This document shows positions 17,192-25,326 of a stretch of DNA of 64,000 bases, in pieces (within the stretch, counting starts at the first letter, position 1; every line of letters starts with the position of its first letter). Below the pieces are notes generated by a model. The model saw nothing but the letters and a program-made list of their open reading frames with translations, did not search any database and was not told where the DNA came from. The DNA is from Halorarum salinum (GTDB taxonomy: Archaea; Halobacteriota; Halobacteria; Halobacteriales; Haloferacaceae), in assembly GCF_013402875.1 (NCBI RefSeq), contig NZ_CP058579.1:3162001-3226000 (forward strand), given 5' to 3'. Made by a program: the position numbers and the translations under genes.

Positions 17192-19129
17192 ATGGCTGAC
17201 CCCGGCGACTCCGAACTGGGCGACTTCGAGGACGTGACCCCGGCCGCCGACAACGGGTCCGGGTCCGATTCGGCGGCGCCGTCCGGGACGGACGACGCGA
17301 CGGTCGAGGGCGGGACGGAGCGGGGGACCGGACCCGACGACGCGGCCGCTGCCGACGACACATCCGCTGCCGGCGACCCGTCGGGCGGCGGGAACGCGCC
17401 CGCGGGGAGCGACGACGGCTTCGAGCAGTACGCGATGGACGCCGCGGGCGGTCCGGCGGCCGCCGGCATCGGCACGCTCTCGGTCGCACAGGGCCTGCGC
17501 GTCGCCGAGGACGGCGACGACACCACGCTCAAGGCGTTCGTGACCGCGAACAACCGGGCGGACGTCCGACTCGGGACGTACCTGCTCGTCCCGTACCCCG
17601 ACGACGAACTGCTGTTCTCGCGCATCACGGCCCTGGAGTACGCCCAGGAGTTCCACACGGACGACGCGACCGAACTCACCGCGCGCCGGCGGTTGCGGAA
17701 CGGCGGGAGCGAGTTCACGGAGGCCGACTACAAGTTCGTCGCCGACCTCGACCCGACGGCGGTCCTGTTCGAGGACGGGGACGAACTCGGGCGTCGGATG
17801 GCCGACAGGGTGCCGAAACCCGGCGCGCCCGTCCGGCAGGCGACCGACCCCGAGCAGATCAAGACAGGACTCGCCATCCCGGAGGAGGGCGTCTTCCTCG
17901 GTCACCTCTCGGTCGGCGGCGAGAAGGTCCACACCGCGGCCGAGCCGCCGACGGTGGACTACCGGCTGAAGGACGACTACGCCGACGGCGACCCCCTCGT
18001 CTTCCGCCACACGCTCGTCGCCGGCGGCACCGGTTCGGGCAAGACCCACGCCGCGAAGAACGTCCTCAGACAGTACCTAGGGCGGCGCTACGAGATGGAC
18101 GACGGCCGCGACGCGAGCGCCGCCGTGGTCATGTTCGACCCGCAGGACGAGTACGCCCAGATGCACGACGACAACCCCGCGCTCGACGGCGACTGGACGC
18201 GCCGGCTCGACCGCGAGGGGATCGAGCACGGCGGCCACGACGACACCGTCGCGCTCGTCCCGAAGGAGGCCGGCGCGAGCTACCCCGGCGAGGGCCACAG
18301 GGCCGAACAGGTGGAGTTCACCGTGCCGTTCAGCATCGTGGACGAGTACGACATGCCGTGGCTCGTCGCGGGCGCGGCGCTGAACGACAACCAGTATCCC
18401 GCGCTTCTGAGGCTTCTGAACCGGTTCTTCCGCAACTACGACGACGGCACCTACGAGCAGTTCCTCTCGTTCCTCGACGACCCGGCGCTGAAGGAGGAGC
18501 TCCACGAGTCGGGTCGCGTCCACGAGGCGACCTACGACGCGGTGAAACGGCGGGTCCGGGGCATTCCCTCGGGCGTCTTCGACCAGGACGCGCGGCCGAT
18601 CACCGAACTGGACACGACGCTCGTCCGCTCGGGCGGCCTGACGGTCATCCCGACGTACCACCTCTCGTCGGCCAGGGCCAAGGAGACGTTCGTGCTCGCG
18701 GTGTCGGCGCTGCTCGTCGACGACAAGCTCTCGAACGACCCGAACAGCGGGCGGATCGACGAGACGCCGCTCGTGCTCGGGATGGACGAGGCGCACAACT
18801 TCCTGGCGGACGCGGACAACGTCCAGGCGCGGAAGGTGATCCAGAAGTTCACCGAGGCGGCAAAGCAGGGGCGAAAGGAGCGGCTCGGCCTGTTCCTCGT
18901 CACCCAGGACCCACAGGACGTCGCCGAGCCGGTGTTCAAGCAGGTGAACACCCGACTCGTGCTCAACCTCGGCGACGAGGACGCCATCCGCAGCGTGAAC
19001 ATCCCGCCGTCGCTCGCCGGCAAGGTCCCCTACATGGAGAAGGGGCAGATGGTGGTGTACTCGCCCGATAACTCCGAGCCCGTCGAGGTGACCGGCCTGT
19101 CGGAGTGCGTGACTCGCCACGGCGAGTGA
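17192..19129 (+). CDS. herA: HerA-type DNA translocase/helicase
   Basis: A 645-residue HerA/FtsK-superfamily ATPase. An acidic, disordered N-terminus (about 95 residues) leads into the HAS barrel (LRVAEDGDDTTLKAFVTANN and GTYLLVPYPDDELLFSRI). The RecA-like core has Walker A GGTGSGKTHAAK (K284), FDPQDEYAQM, Walker B LVLGMDEAHNF, and a C-terminal LNLGDEDAIRSVNIP...MEKGQMVVYSPDN end. It should form a hexamer with NurA to drive end resection. It has its own promoter, since a minus-strand gene separates it from nurA. Confidence 0.9.
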   Translation: MADPGDSELGDFEDVTPAADNGSGSDSAAPSGTDDATVEGGTERGTGPDDAAAADDTSAAGDPSGGGNAPAGSDDGFEQYAMDAAGGPAAAGIGTLSVAQGLRVAEDGDDTTLKAFVTANNRADVRLGTYLLVPYPDDELLFSRITALEYAQEFHTDDATELTARRRLRNGGSEFTEADYKFVADLDPTAVLFEDGDELGRRMADRVPKPGAPVRQATDPEQIKTGLAIPEEGVFLGHLSVGGEKVHTAAEPPTVDYRLKDDYADGDPLVFRHTLVAGGTGSGKTHAAKNVLRQYLGRRYEMDDGRDASAAVVMFDPQDEYAQMHDDNPALDGDWTRRLDREGIEHGGHDDTVALVPKEAGASYPGEGHRAEQVEFTVPFSIVDEYDMPWLVAGAALNDNQYPALLRLLNRFFRNYDDGTYEQFLSFLDDPALKEELHESGRVHEATYDAVKRRVRGIPSGVFDQDARPITELDTTLVRSGGLTVIPTYHLSSARAKETFVLAVSALLVDDKLSNDPNSGRIDETPLVLGMDEAHNFLADADNVQARKVIQKFTEAAKQGRKERLGLFLVTQDPQDVAEPVFKQVNTRLVLNLGDEDAIRSVNIPPSLAGKVPYMEKGQMVVYSPDNSEPVEVTGLSECVTRHGE

Positions 19130-19240
19130 ACGCCGGGGGGTGAGCGACCAGCCACGGCCGCTGACGCCGTGGCGGTGGTGACCGAACCCGGCCGCCGAAC
19201 GGCGTCAACATTTTGTCCCCTCGATATGCTATCATTACCC

Positions 19241-19660
19241 ATGGGGAAGCGCATCCTCGTCGCGTTCGACGGGACCGACCAGTCCGTCGACGCCCTGGAG
19301 TACGCCGCCGCCGAGTGGCCGGACGCCGAACTCACGCTGCTCTACGTCATCGATCCGGCCGAGGCGGGCCTCAGCGCGGGCCGCGGCGTGCCGAGCGGCG
19401 CCGAGGAGTGGTACGAGCGCACGAAAGCGAGCGCGGAGGCCACCCTCGCCGACGGGGCGGCACTCGTCGACCGCGAGGTCGGGACCGCGACCGAGGTCGG
19501 GAAGCCCTCGGAGGCGATCGTCGAGTACGCTGGCGGGGGCGACGTGGACCTCGTCGTGATCGGGAGCCACGGCCGCAGGGGGATCTCGCGGATGGTGCTC
19601 GGCAGCGTGGCGGAGGAGGTCGTCCGCGCTTCGCCCGTCCCGGTCACGGTCGTTCGATAG
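19241..19660 (+). CDS. Universal stress protein (UspA family)
   Basis: A 139-residue single Usp domain: MGKRILVAFDGTDQSVDALEY at the start, a DLVVIGSHGRRGISRMVLGS ATP-binding-type motif (G-x2-G-x9-G-S/T form) and the terminal VPVTVVR strand. This suggests the nucleotide-binding subtype. ATG 19241 is chosen because the family begins at this Met; an in-frame ATG at 19226 is an alternative. It is monocistronic after herA. Confidence 0.9.
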   Translation: MGKRILVAFDGTDQSVDALEYAAAEWPDAELTLLYVIDPAEAGLSAGRGVPSGAEEWYERTKASAEATLADGAALVDREVGTATEVGKPSEAIVEYAGGGDVDLVVIGSHGRRGISRMVLGSVAEEVVRASPVPVTVVR

Positions 19661-19821
19661 TGCGATCGTTCCCCGATGGGCATCCGAGTCACCGGGTAAC
19701 GACGGCGTCACCTCCCGGAAGGGTGAAACGGCCGGCGTCGTGGGAGGGATAAGCCGCGCGGTAGGCGAACCCGCCGCCGGGTTCCGTCGCCTCATACGGC
19801 CCGACGCCGTACGGACCGACG

Positions 19822-20523
19822 ATGGACTTCGAGGAAGTCGTCACGAGCCGTCGTTCGGTTCACGAGTACAGCGATCGCGAGCTGGACGACGAGACGCTCG
19901 CGGAGATCTTCGAGCGGGCCCGGTTCGCGCCGTCGAGCTTCAACCTCCAGCCGTGGGAGTTCCTCGTCGTGCGCCGGGAGGGAACCAAGCGACGCCTCGC
20001 CGAGGCCGCCAACGGGCAGGAGCACGTCGCCGACGCGGCGGCATCGGTCGTCGTCCTCGGAAACCTCGACCCCTCCGCCCACGCCGAACCGACGTTCGAG
20101 GATCAGCTCCGGAAGGGCTACATCCCGGACGAGGAGACGAAGGGGTACCTCCTCGACACCGTCGAGGGGATGGCCGGGCAGTCCGAGGAGGAGCGACGAC
20201 TCTGGACGGTCCGCTCCTCCGCGCTGGCGGCGATGGCCGTGATGAACGCCGCGTGGAACCGCGGCGTCGCCTCCTGTCCCGTCGGCGGCTTCGACCCCGA
20301 CGCGGTCGCGGAGGCGTTCGACGTCGGCGACGGCTACGAGCCGGTCCTCGTCGTCACCTTGGGATACCCCGCCGAGGAAGCCGCGGACGTAGAGAACGAG
20401 CGAAAGTACCGCCGGTCCGTCGACGAGATCGTCCACCACGAGTCGTTCGATCCCGTCGAGGAAGCCGCCCTGCCACGGGCGGACGTGGGCGCATCGGCGG
20501 GGGCGACCGCGACGGACGACTAG
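19822..20523 (+). CDS. Nitroreductase family protein
   Basis: A 233-residue FMN-dependent nitroreductase-fold protein. It has the N-terminal FMN-binding SRRSVHEYSDREL and a RFAPSSFNLQPWEFLVV phosphate/flavin contact, then a middle helical interface and GYEPVLVVTLGYPAEEA at the C-terminal end. It likely reduces quinones or nitro compounds using NAD(P)H, or acts as a flavin-binding oxidoreductase. The last 25 residues are low complexity (GASAGATATDD). Confidence 0.88.
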   Translation: MDFEEVVTSRRSVHEYSDRELDDETLAEIFERARFAPSSFNLQPWEFLVVRREGTKRRLAEAANGQEHVADAAASVVVLGNLDPSAHAEPTFEDQLRKGYIPDEETKGYLLDTVEGMAGQSEEERRLWTVRSSALAAMAVMNAAWNRGVASCPVGGFDPDAVAEAFDVGDGYEPVLVVTLGYPAEEAADVENERKYRRSVDEIVHHESFDPVEEAALPRADVGASAGATATDD

Positions 20524-20591
20524 CCGGCGCCGTTTTCAGCCGCGATAGCCGGGGGCGAGCATTTAGGGGCGCCCCCGACCCCGCGGGGAGT

Positions 20592-21125
20592 ATGGGAGCA
20601 CGGAGCGGAACGCTGGCGGCGCTACTCGTCCTGTTCGCGGCTACACTCGCGGCGGGATCGGTCGCGGGGACCGGGACCACGTGTGCGGCCGACGGCGACC
20701 GGAAGCTCTGTCTCGCCGACGTGCACCTCTCGACCGACCGAATCGCGGCCGGCGACTCGGCGACCCTCGAGATCACCGTCGGGAACGAGGGGGACGCCGC
20801 GGCGAACGCCTCGGTCGTGATGAACACCGTCGACCCGGAGAACGTCACCGAGTCGTACACGCTCCGTGAGGAGCGGCTCGAACCGGGGGAGGAGCTGACC
20901 GTCTCCCAGCGGCTCGACGCGAGCACCGTCGGGACCCACGGCCTGCAGGTGCTCGTGTTCGACGGCGCCATCGACCACCGGTACGACGCCTCCGAAGTGC
21001 GGATCCTCGAGGTCGAGCCGAGATCCGACGGCCTCGGCGGCTCGGTCGACAGGGCGGAGTACGCGCTCGTCGCGCTGCTCGGGTCGCTCGGCGTGGCCGG
21101 TGTGATCGTGTACCGGTACGACTGA
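20592..21125 (+). CDS. Secreted, C-terminally membrane-anchored CARDB-like protein
   Basis: 177 residues. The Sec-type signal peptide is MGARSGTLAALLVLFAATLA. The central domain is Ig/CARDB-like (SATLEITVGNEGDAAANASV, YTLREERLEPGEELTVSQRL), with several potential N-glycosylation sites (NASV, NVTE). One C-terminal TM segment (ALVALLGSLGVAGVIVY) is followed by RYD. It is predicted to sit outside the membrane on a C-terminal anchor. The role is unknown; extracellular scaffolds of this kind are common in haloarchaea. Confidence 0.75.
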   Translation: MGARSGTLAALLVLFAATLAAGSVAGTGTTCAADGDRKLCLADVHLSTDRIAAGDSATLEITVGNEGDAAANASVVMNTVDPENVTESYTLREERLEPGEELTVSQRLDASTVGTHGLQVLVFDGAIDHRYDASEVRILEVEPRSDGLGGSVDRAEYALVALLGSLGVAGVIVYRYD

Positions 21126-21269
21126 CCGGCCGTTCCCCGTGGAGCGACCGCAGAGCAACCGGCTGTACCGACTGCCGACCTTCTGCGGGACACCAGCGAC
21201 CGGACCGCGAGGGAGGGAGACGGGGCGAAGCCCCGCCGACCGAGCGAGCGGCGTTTTGGCATGAACGGG

Positions 21270-21333
21270 TTTTGCCGGGGGTCGACGAAGCTCGCGCGCC
21301 GGAGGCGCGCGAGAGAGGACGCCCCCGGCAAAA
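21270..21333. terminator. Compound hairpin between convergent genes
   Basis: The outer arms TTTTGCCGGGGG (21270-21281) and CCCCCGGCAAAA (21322-21333) enclose an inner perfect 10-bp hairpin CTCGCGCGCC-GGA-GGCGCGCGAG (21291-21313). It lies between the secreted protein gene and the KaiC-like gene, which converge here. In both transcripts the outer stem brings a T- or A-run to its edge. A bidirectional terminator is the simplest reading. Confidence 0.5.
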
Positions 21334-21342
21334 GAGGTTCGT

Positions 21343-22533
21343 TCAGAAGATGTTCGCCTGCCGGTACACGGAGATGCCCTCGTTCGTTATCTCGTAGGGC
21401 TTCGTCTCCCGGGAGTGGTTCGCGTCGCGGATCTTCTGGATCTCGACGGCGAGTCGCGTCTCCCGGAAGTTCGACGGGCGGACGTACTGGAGGACGAAGA
21501 CGGCGTCCGTGAGGTACTCGACGATGCCGTGGCGGGAGGCGTACGGGTTGTCCTCGCTCGCCTCCGAGGTGAGCATCGTCGTGACGCCCGCCTCCTTCAG
21601 CGACCGCGTGAAGTCGAACACCTCGGATCGCCGCTTCGAGGGGTGGTCGTACATCATCTCCAGCAGCGACACCGAGTCGAGCACCAGCCGGTCGGCGCCG
21701 AACTCGTCGACCAGCCGGGAGATGTCGTCCCGGATGGAGTCCAGCGAGTTGGCCATCTCGATCGGGTCCATCGAGACGACCGCGAGCTCGTCGTCAGCCT
21801 CGTACTCGCGGTACGGCCATCCCTTCTCCTCGGCCGTCGCGAGGATCGCCTCCCGCGACTCCTCGAGGGTGATGTAGACGGCGCTCCCGTCGTTCGCGAG
21901 CGTCTCGTTGAGGAACTGGAGCCCGAACGTCGTCTTGCCGGTGCCGGCGCTCCCGATGACGGTCATGAGCGAGCGGCGGGGCACGCCGCCGAGGATCATC
22001 TCGTCGAGGCCCTCGATGCCGACGTCGATCCGCTCGATGTCCGAGTCGAACTCCGCCTCGTCGAAGCCGGTCGAACCACCGAAGTCGTCGAAGCCGGCGA
22101 ACTCGTCCCCCTCGCCCGTTCCGAAGCCCTCGCCGAACGCGTCCCCCTGCTCGCCGGCGGGCGACGGAGCCCCCTGCATCGCGTCGGCGAAGCTACTGTC
22201 GAACGGGTCTCCGCCGCCGAACGCGTTCCCGCCCGCGTCGGCCGATCCGAAGTCGACGGCGTCGTCGCCGTCGCTGGGGGCGTCGCCGAACCCGTCCCCC
22301 CCGTTCGATCCGAACCCCGTCCGTCCGTCACGATCGGTATCCGCGTCGGCGTCCGCTCCAGTGGCGGTCGACTCCGTCCCCGAGTCCTCCGCCGTGCCGG
22401 GGCCCCCCTCGGACGTCGCATCTTCGTCGGGCTCCGCGTCCGCTCCCCCGTCCTCGCCGTTCGATTTGGACTCCCCCTCCTCCCGGAGGGCCTTCTCGAA
22501 CCAGTCCTCGTCCTCGTCACTCACGCGAGCCAC
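21343..22533 (-). CDS. KaiC/RadA-like ATPase with acidic N-terminal extension
   Basis: 396 residues from GTG 22533; GTG 22524 (M-SDEDEDWFEKAL) is an alternative. The first 150 or so residues are acidic/Gly-rich low complexity. The KaiC domain begins at ERIDVGIEGLDEMILGGVPR, with Walker A IGSAGTGKTTFGLQF, a YITLEES strand, Walker B ADRLVLDSVSLLEMM, and C-terminal VFVLQYVRPSNFRETRLAVEIQKIR. Such single-domain KaiC proteins are regulatory ATPases (signalling/motility type) in archaea. The specific target is unknown. Confidence 0.85.
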   Translation of the reverse strand: MARVSDEDEDWFEKALREEGESKSNGEDGGADAEPDEDATSEGGPGTAEDSGTESTATGADADADTDRDGRTGFGSNGGDGFGDAPSDGDDAVDFGSADAGGNAFGGGDPFDSSFADAMQGAPSPAGEQGDAFGEGFGTGEGDEFAGFDDFGGSTGFDEAEFDSDIERIDVGIEGLDEMILGGVPRRSLMTVIGSAGTGKTTFGLQFLNETLANDGSAVYITLEESREAILATAEEKGWPYREYEADDELAVVSMDPIEMANSLDSIRDDISRLVDEFGADRLVLDSVSLLEMMYDHPSKRRSEVFDFTRSLKEAGVTTMLTSEASEDNPYASRHGIVEYLTDAVFVLQYVRPSNFRETRLAVEIQKIRDANHSRETKPYEITNEGISVYRQANIF

Positions 22534-22663
22534 CTCCGGCGGCGGAAACCGGCGGAGAGCGACGTCGGGGGAACGGTTCGATCGACCGGCCGGACGCGTT
22601 CATCGCCGGTGACAACTGGCCGGGAGGGTATGAACCTTCCCCAGCGTGCCGGGGTCGGCGGGG

Positions 22664-22668
22664 TTTTT
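22664..22668 (+). promoter_or_regulatory. TATA-like box of NAD kinase
   Basis: GTTTTTGG with its TTTTT core is 26-30 nt before ATG 22694, indicating a leaderless start there rather than at the upstream in-frame codon at 22646. Confidence 0.5.
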
Positions 22669-22693
22669 GGTCGGGGCGGGAAAAGGCGACGGC

Positions 22694-23515
22694 ATGGACG
22701 TCGGCATCGTCGCCCAGCGGGGGAACAACCGGGCCGCCTACCTCGCGGGGGACCTGCGCGAGCGCCTGCGGGAGGTGGACGTCCGCGTCCGCCTCGACGA
22801 GGCGACCGCCGCGGAGCTGGACGCCGAGGGCGTCCCGGTCGACCGGATGGACGCCCCCGACCTCGTGGTCTCGATCGGCGGCGACGGCACGTTCCTGTTC
22901 GCCGCCCGCGGCGCGGGTGGAACGCCGGTTCTCGGGGTGAACCTCGGCGAGGTCGGCTTCCTCAACGCCGTCCCCCCGGACGAGGCGGTCGAGGCGGTGC
23001 TCGCGGAGGTGGAGGCGTTCCGCGAGGGGGAGATGCGCGTCCGGGAGGCCCCCCGTCTCGCCGCCACGTGCGAGGGCTGGGAGAGCCCCCACGCCGTGAA
23101 CGAGATCGTCGTACAGGGGGAGCGTCGCGGACACGGCGGCGGCGCCGGCGTCGAGGTTCGCGTGGACGGGTCGCTCTACTCGGGCGGGCACGCGGACGGC
23201 GTGCTCGTCGCAACGCCGACCGGGTCGACCGCGTACAACCTCTCCGAGCGGGGCCCGCTCGTCCACCCGGGCGTCGACGGCCTCGTAGTGAACGAGATGT
23301 GCGCGACCGGCGGGATGCCGCCGCTGTTCGTCGCCCCGGACGTGACCGTCGGCGTGACGCTGACCGACGCCGCGGAGGCGGTGATCATCAGCGACGGCCG
23401 ACGGCCACACACGGTCGAGGTTCCGACCGAGGTGGTCGTAGAGCGAACCGGGCCGCCCGTGCGGGTCGCGGGGCCCTCGTCCGACTTCTTCGAGGCGCTG
23501 AAGAAACTGGAGTGA
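22694..23515 (+). CDS. nadK: NAD kinase (NAD+/ATP -> NADP+)
   Basis: A 273-residue NAD/diacylglycerol-kinase fold. It has the GGDGTF motif (about residues 62-67), the conserved NE pair in [10 protein letters not shown], the beta-domain motif [13 protein letters not shown] and a C-terminal [13 protein letters not shown]-like ATP site ([12 protein letters not shown]). It supplies NADP for biosynthesis. Start 22694 follows from the family N-terminus [10 protein letters not shown] and the TATA spacing. Confidence 0.92.
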   Translation: MDVGIVAQRGNNRAAYLAGDLRERLREVDVRVRLDEATAAELDAEGVPVDRMDAPDLVVSIGGDGTFLFAARGAGGTPVLGVNLGEVGFLNAVPPDEAVEAVLAEVEAFREGEMRVREAPRLAATCEGWESPHAVNEIVVQGERRGHGGGAGVEVRVDGSLYSGGHADGVLVATPTGSTAYNLSERGPLVHPGVDGLVVNEMCATGGMPPLFVAPDVTVGVTLTDAAEAVIISDGRRPHTVEVPTEVVVERTGPPVRVAGPSSDFFEALKKLE

Positions 23516-23527
23516 GGTCGCGGTACG

Positions 23528-23866
23528 TTACGGGACCAGAGGCCGGTCGTAGTACCGGTCGAGGTCCTCGGCGCTGTCGACCAGCGAAACGAGATCGCGC
23601 TCCTGGTCGTACGTGACGAGTTCCGCGTCCGCCAGCTTCGGAACGTGGGAGTGATAGAGCGAGAGGTAGACGCGTTTCACGTCCTCGGGCGGGATTTCCG
23701 CGATGGAGGTGTCGTTCTCCAGCACCGAAACCTCGTCGGCTAGATCGGCCAACGTTATCGGGTTCTCGTACTCACGAAGACAGTGGATCGCGTAGCGACG
23801 ACGATGATGTGCCAGCACTTCGAACATCGTACTGTCCGTTTCGTGGAACATCTGGTAGGCCTCCAT
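23528..23866 (-). CDS. Winged-helix regulator (DUF7344-type)
   Basis: 112 residues. The core is an ArsR-like winged helix: FEVLAHHRRRYAIHCLREYEN, then ITLADLADEVSVLEN, a VKRVYLSLYHSHVPKLADAELV recognition segment and the wing VTYDQERDLVSL. This YxxLxHxHxPxLxxxGxV form is a large haloarchaeal family of putative repressors. It overlaps nothing and converges on the NAD kinase gene with a 12 nt gap. Confidence 0.8.
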   Translation of the reverse strand: MEAYQMFHETDSTMFEVLAHHRRRYAIHCLREYENPITLADLADEVSVLENDTSIAEIPPEDVKRVYLSLYHSHVPKLADAELVTYDQERDLVSLVDSAEDLDRYYDRPLVP

Positions 23867-23957
23867 TACGTCCCTCCGTAGTCGCTCTTCGACAGTGAGG
23901 GCCGGGGTTGTAACGACAACCGATTGATGGCGCGCGGGTCGCCGTTCCGAGGACGCG

Positions 23958-24620
23958 TCACCGGTCGTCCGGATGGTCGATCGTCAGCGTGCTCCTGATG
24001 AGGTTCTCGTGGGCCGCGTGAAATCGCTTCGAGAGCGCCTGCTGGGAGATGCCAATCCCGTCGGCGAGTTCGCTCATCGTCACCTCCTGTGGCGTCGCGT
24101 AGTAGCCCGCTTCGAGCGCGGAGACCAGCGTCTCGCGCTGTTTCGGGGTCAGATCGTACTGGGCGCTCGCCATCGGCTGTTCCTGGTCCTTCAGCCGGTT
24201 GAGTTCGAACGGGATGTCGTTCCGGTCGCAGTACGCCTGAAACCCCGACACCTTTTCCTCGTCGTCGAACCGCATCCGGAGCTCCCAGCTCTCGTCCCGC
24301 CCCGTCGCCCTGAGGATCGTCGCGCCGATCTCGACGTACGCGTAGACGATGGTCTGGACGTTCTCGGTCCACTCGGCCCGGTAGAGCTTGGCGTCGTCGA
24401 CCTCGTCGATCGCGACGACGTTCGTCACCGAGTCGTCGTCGTGAAACGCCGCCTCGAACTCGTCGTGATCCCCGCCAGTGACCCAGAAGTAGGGCATCAC
24501 GCGGGCCTCCATGGTCGCGACGACTCGCTCGATCTCGACCACCATGTGCGGGGCCGCCGTCAACGCGTGGGACAGCGCGAAATCCGAGGACTCGACGGTG
24601 AACTCCGCGACGACGCTCAT
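23958..24620 (-). CDS. Bat-type HTH regulator (HTH_10)
   Basis: 220 residues. The N-terminal 150 residues form a beta-rich sensor-like domain (FTVESSDFALSHAL onward). The C-terminal HTH_10 domain has the YDLTPKQRETLVSALEAGYY entry and the ISQQALSKRFHAAHENLI recognition helix, diagnostic of bacterio-opsin-activator-like regulators. The ligand is unknown. The gene is 91 nt upstream of, and on the same strand as, the ArsR-like gene. Confidence 0.88.
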   Translation of the reverse strand: MSVVAEFTVESSDFALSHALTAAPHMVVEIERVVATMEARVMPYFWVTGGDHDEFEAAFHDDDSVTNVVAIDEVDDAKLYRAEWTENVQTIVYAYVEIGATILRATGRDESWELRMRFDDEEKVSGFQAYCDRNDIPFELNRLKDQEQPMASAQYDLTPKQRETLVSALEAGYYATPQEVTMSELADGIGISQQALSKRFHAAHENLIRSTLTIDHPDDR

Positions 24621-24696
24621 ATCGACGATTCGAGTTCGAACCGATTAAGCACGCCGACGATCCGAACGGTCCCCCTCGCCGCCCGTCGGCGGCCGG

Positions 24697-25266
24697 TCAG
24701 GCGTCCCGGAGGTCGTCGAGCGCGCGCGACCGGATGGCGGCCGCGGCGACCGCGTCCGCGCGGGCGACGAGGACCGCCTCCATCGTCGCCGGTTCGACGG
24801 CCGTTCGGCGGGAGTGCGAGAGGACGACGTGGGAGAGTTCGACCGGCAACCCGGCCGACTCGCAGACGTGGACGCCGGCGTAGGGGTGGCCGAGCAGATC
24901 GTAGTACGCGGTTCCCCCCGGGGAGTCCGGAGCGAACTCGAGGAGTTTGCTCACGTCGTGGATCAGCGCGCCCGCTAGCACGAGGTCGGTCGAGACGACG
25001 TCCCCCCGGCGACCCCCGAGCACCTCGGCCATCGACCGCGAGAGTTCGACCACGTCGTTCACGTGCTCGACGAGCGTCTCGTCCGGGAGACCGAGCCGTT
25101 CCTGCTCGTCGGGGAGCCACGGAACCGACGCGAGGTCGTCCCATCCGGACTCGGCGAGCGCGATCGCCCACGCGTCTCGGACGCCGGCCCGGAGCGTCGG
25201 GTCCTCGACGTCGTCGAGCGAGGGGAAGGCGTCCGCGGGGTCGTCGCCGGCGGCGGTGTCGGTCAT
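24697..25266 (-). CDS. HD-domain phosphohydrolase
   Basis: 189 residues with the HD metal-binding pattern: EHVNDVVELSRS (first His), ALIHDVSKLLEF (HD pair), GHPYAGVHV and a late Asp in LVARADAVAA. HD proteins hydrolyse nucleotide or cyclic-nucleotide phosphates. The substrate here is not predictable. It sits between the HTH_10 regulator and carB, all on the minus strand. Confidence 0.8.
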   Translation of the reverse strand: MTDTAAGDDPADAFPSLDDVEDPTLRAGVRDAWAIALAESGWDDLASVPWLPDEQERLGLPDETLVEHVNDVVELSRSMAEVLGGRRGDVVSTDLVLAGALIHDVSKLLEFAPDSPGGTAYYDLLGHPYAGVHVCESAGLPVELSHVVLSHSRRTAVEPATMEAVLVARADAVAAAAIRSRALDDLRDA

Positions 25267-25326
25267 CGACCGCGGGGACGGGCGGCGGGGTGAAAAGCGT
25301 TCAGCGAAGGGGGCCGCCGGGCCGGT

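Noticed and set aside
20592-21125. Long frame 19740-21125 as one 461-residue protein
   Set aside because: The first 280 codons are out of frame with the nitroreductase gene and Arg/Gly-rich. The real gene starts at 20592 with a clean signal peptide.
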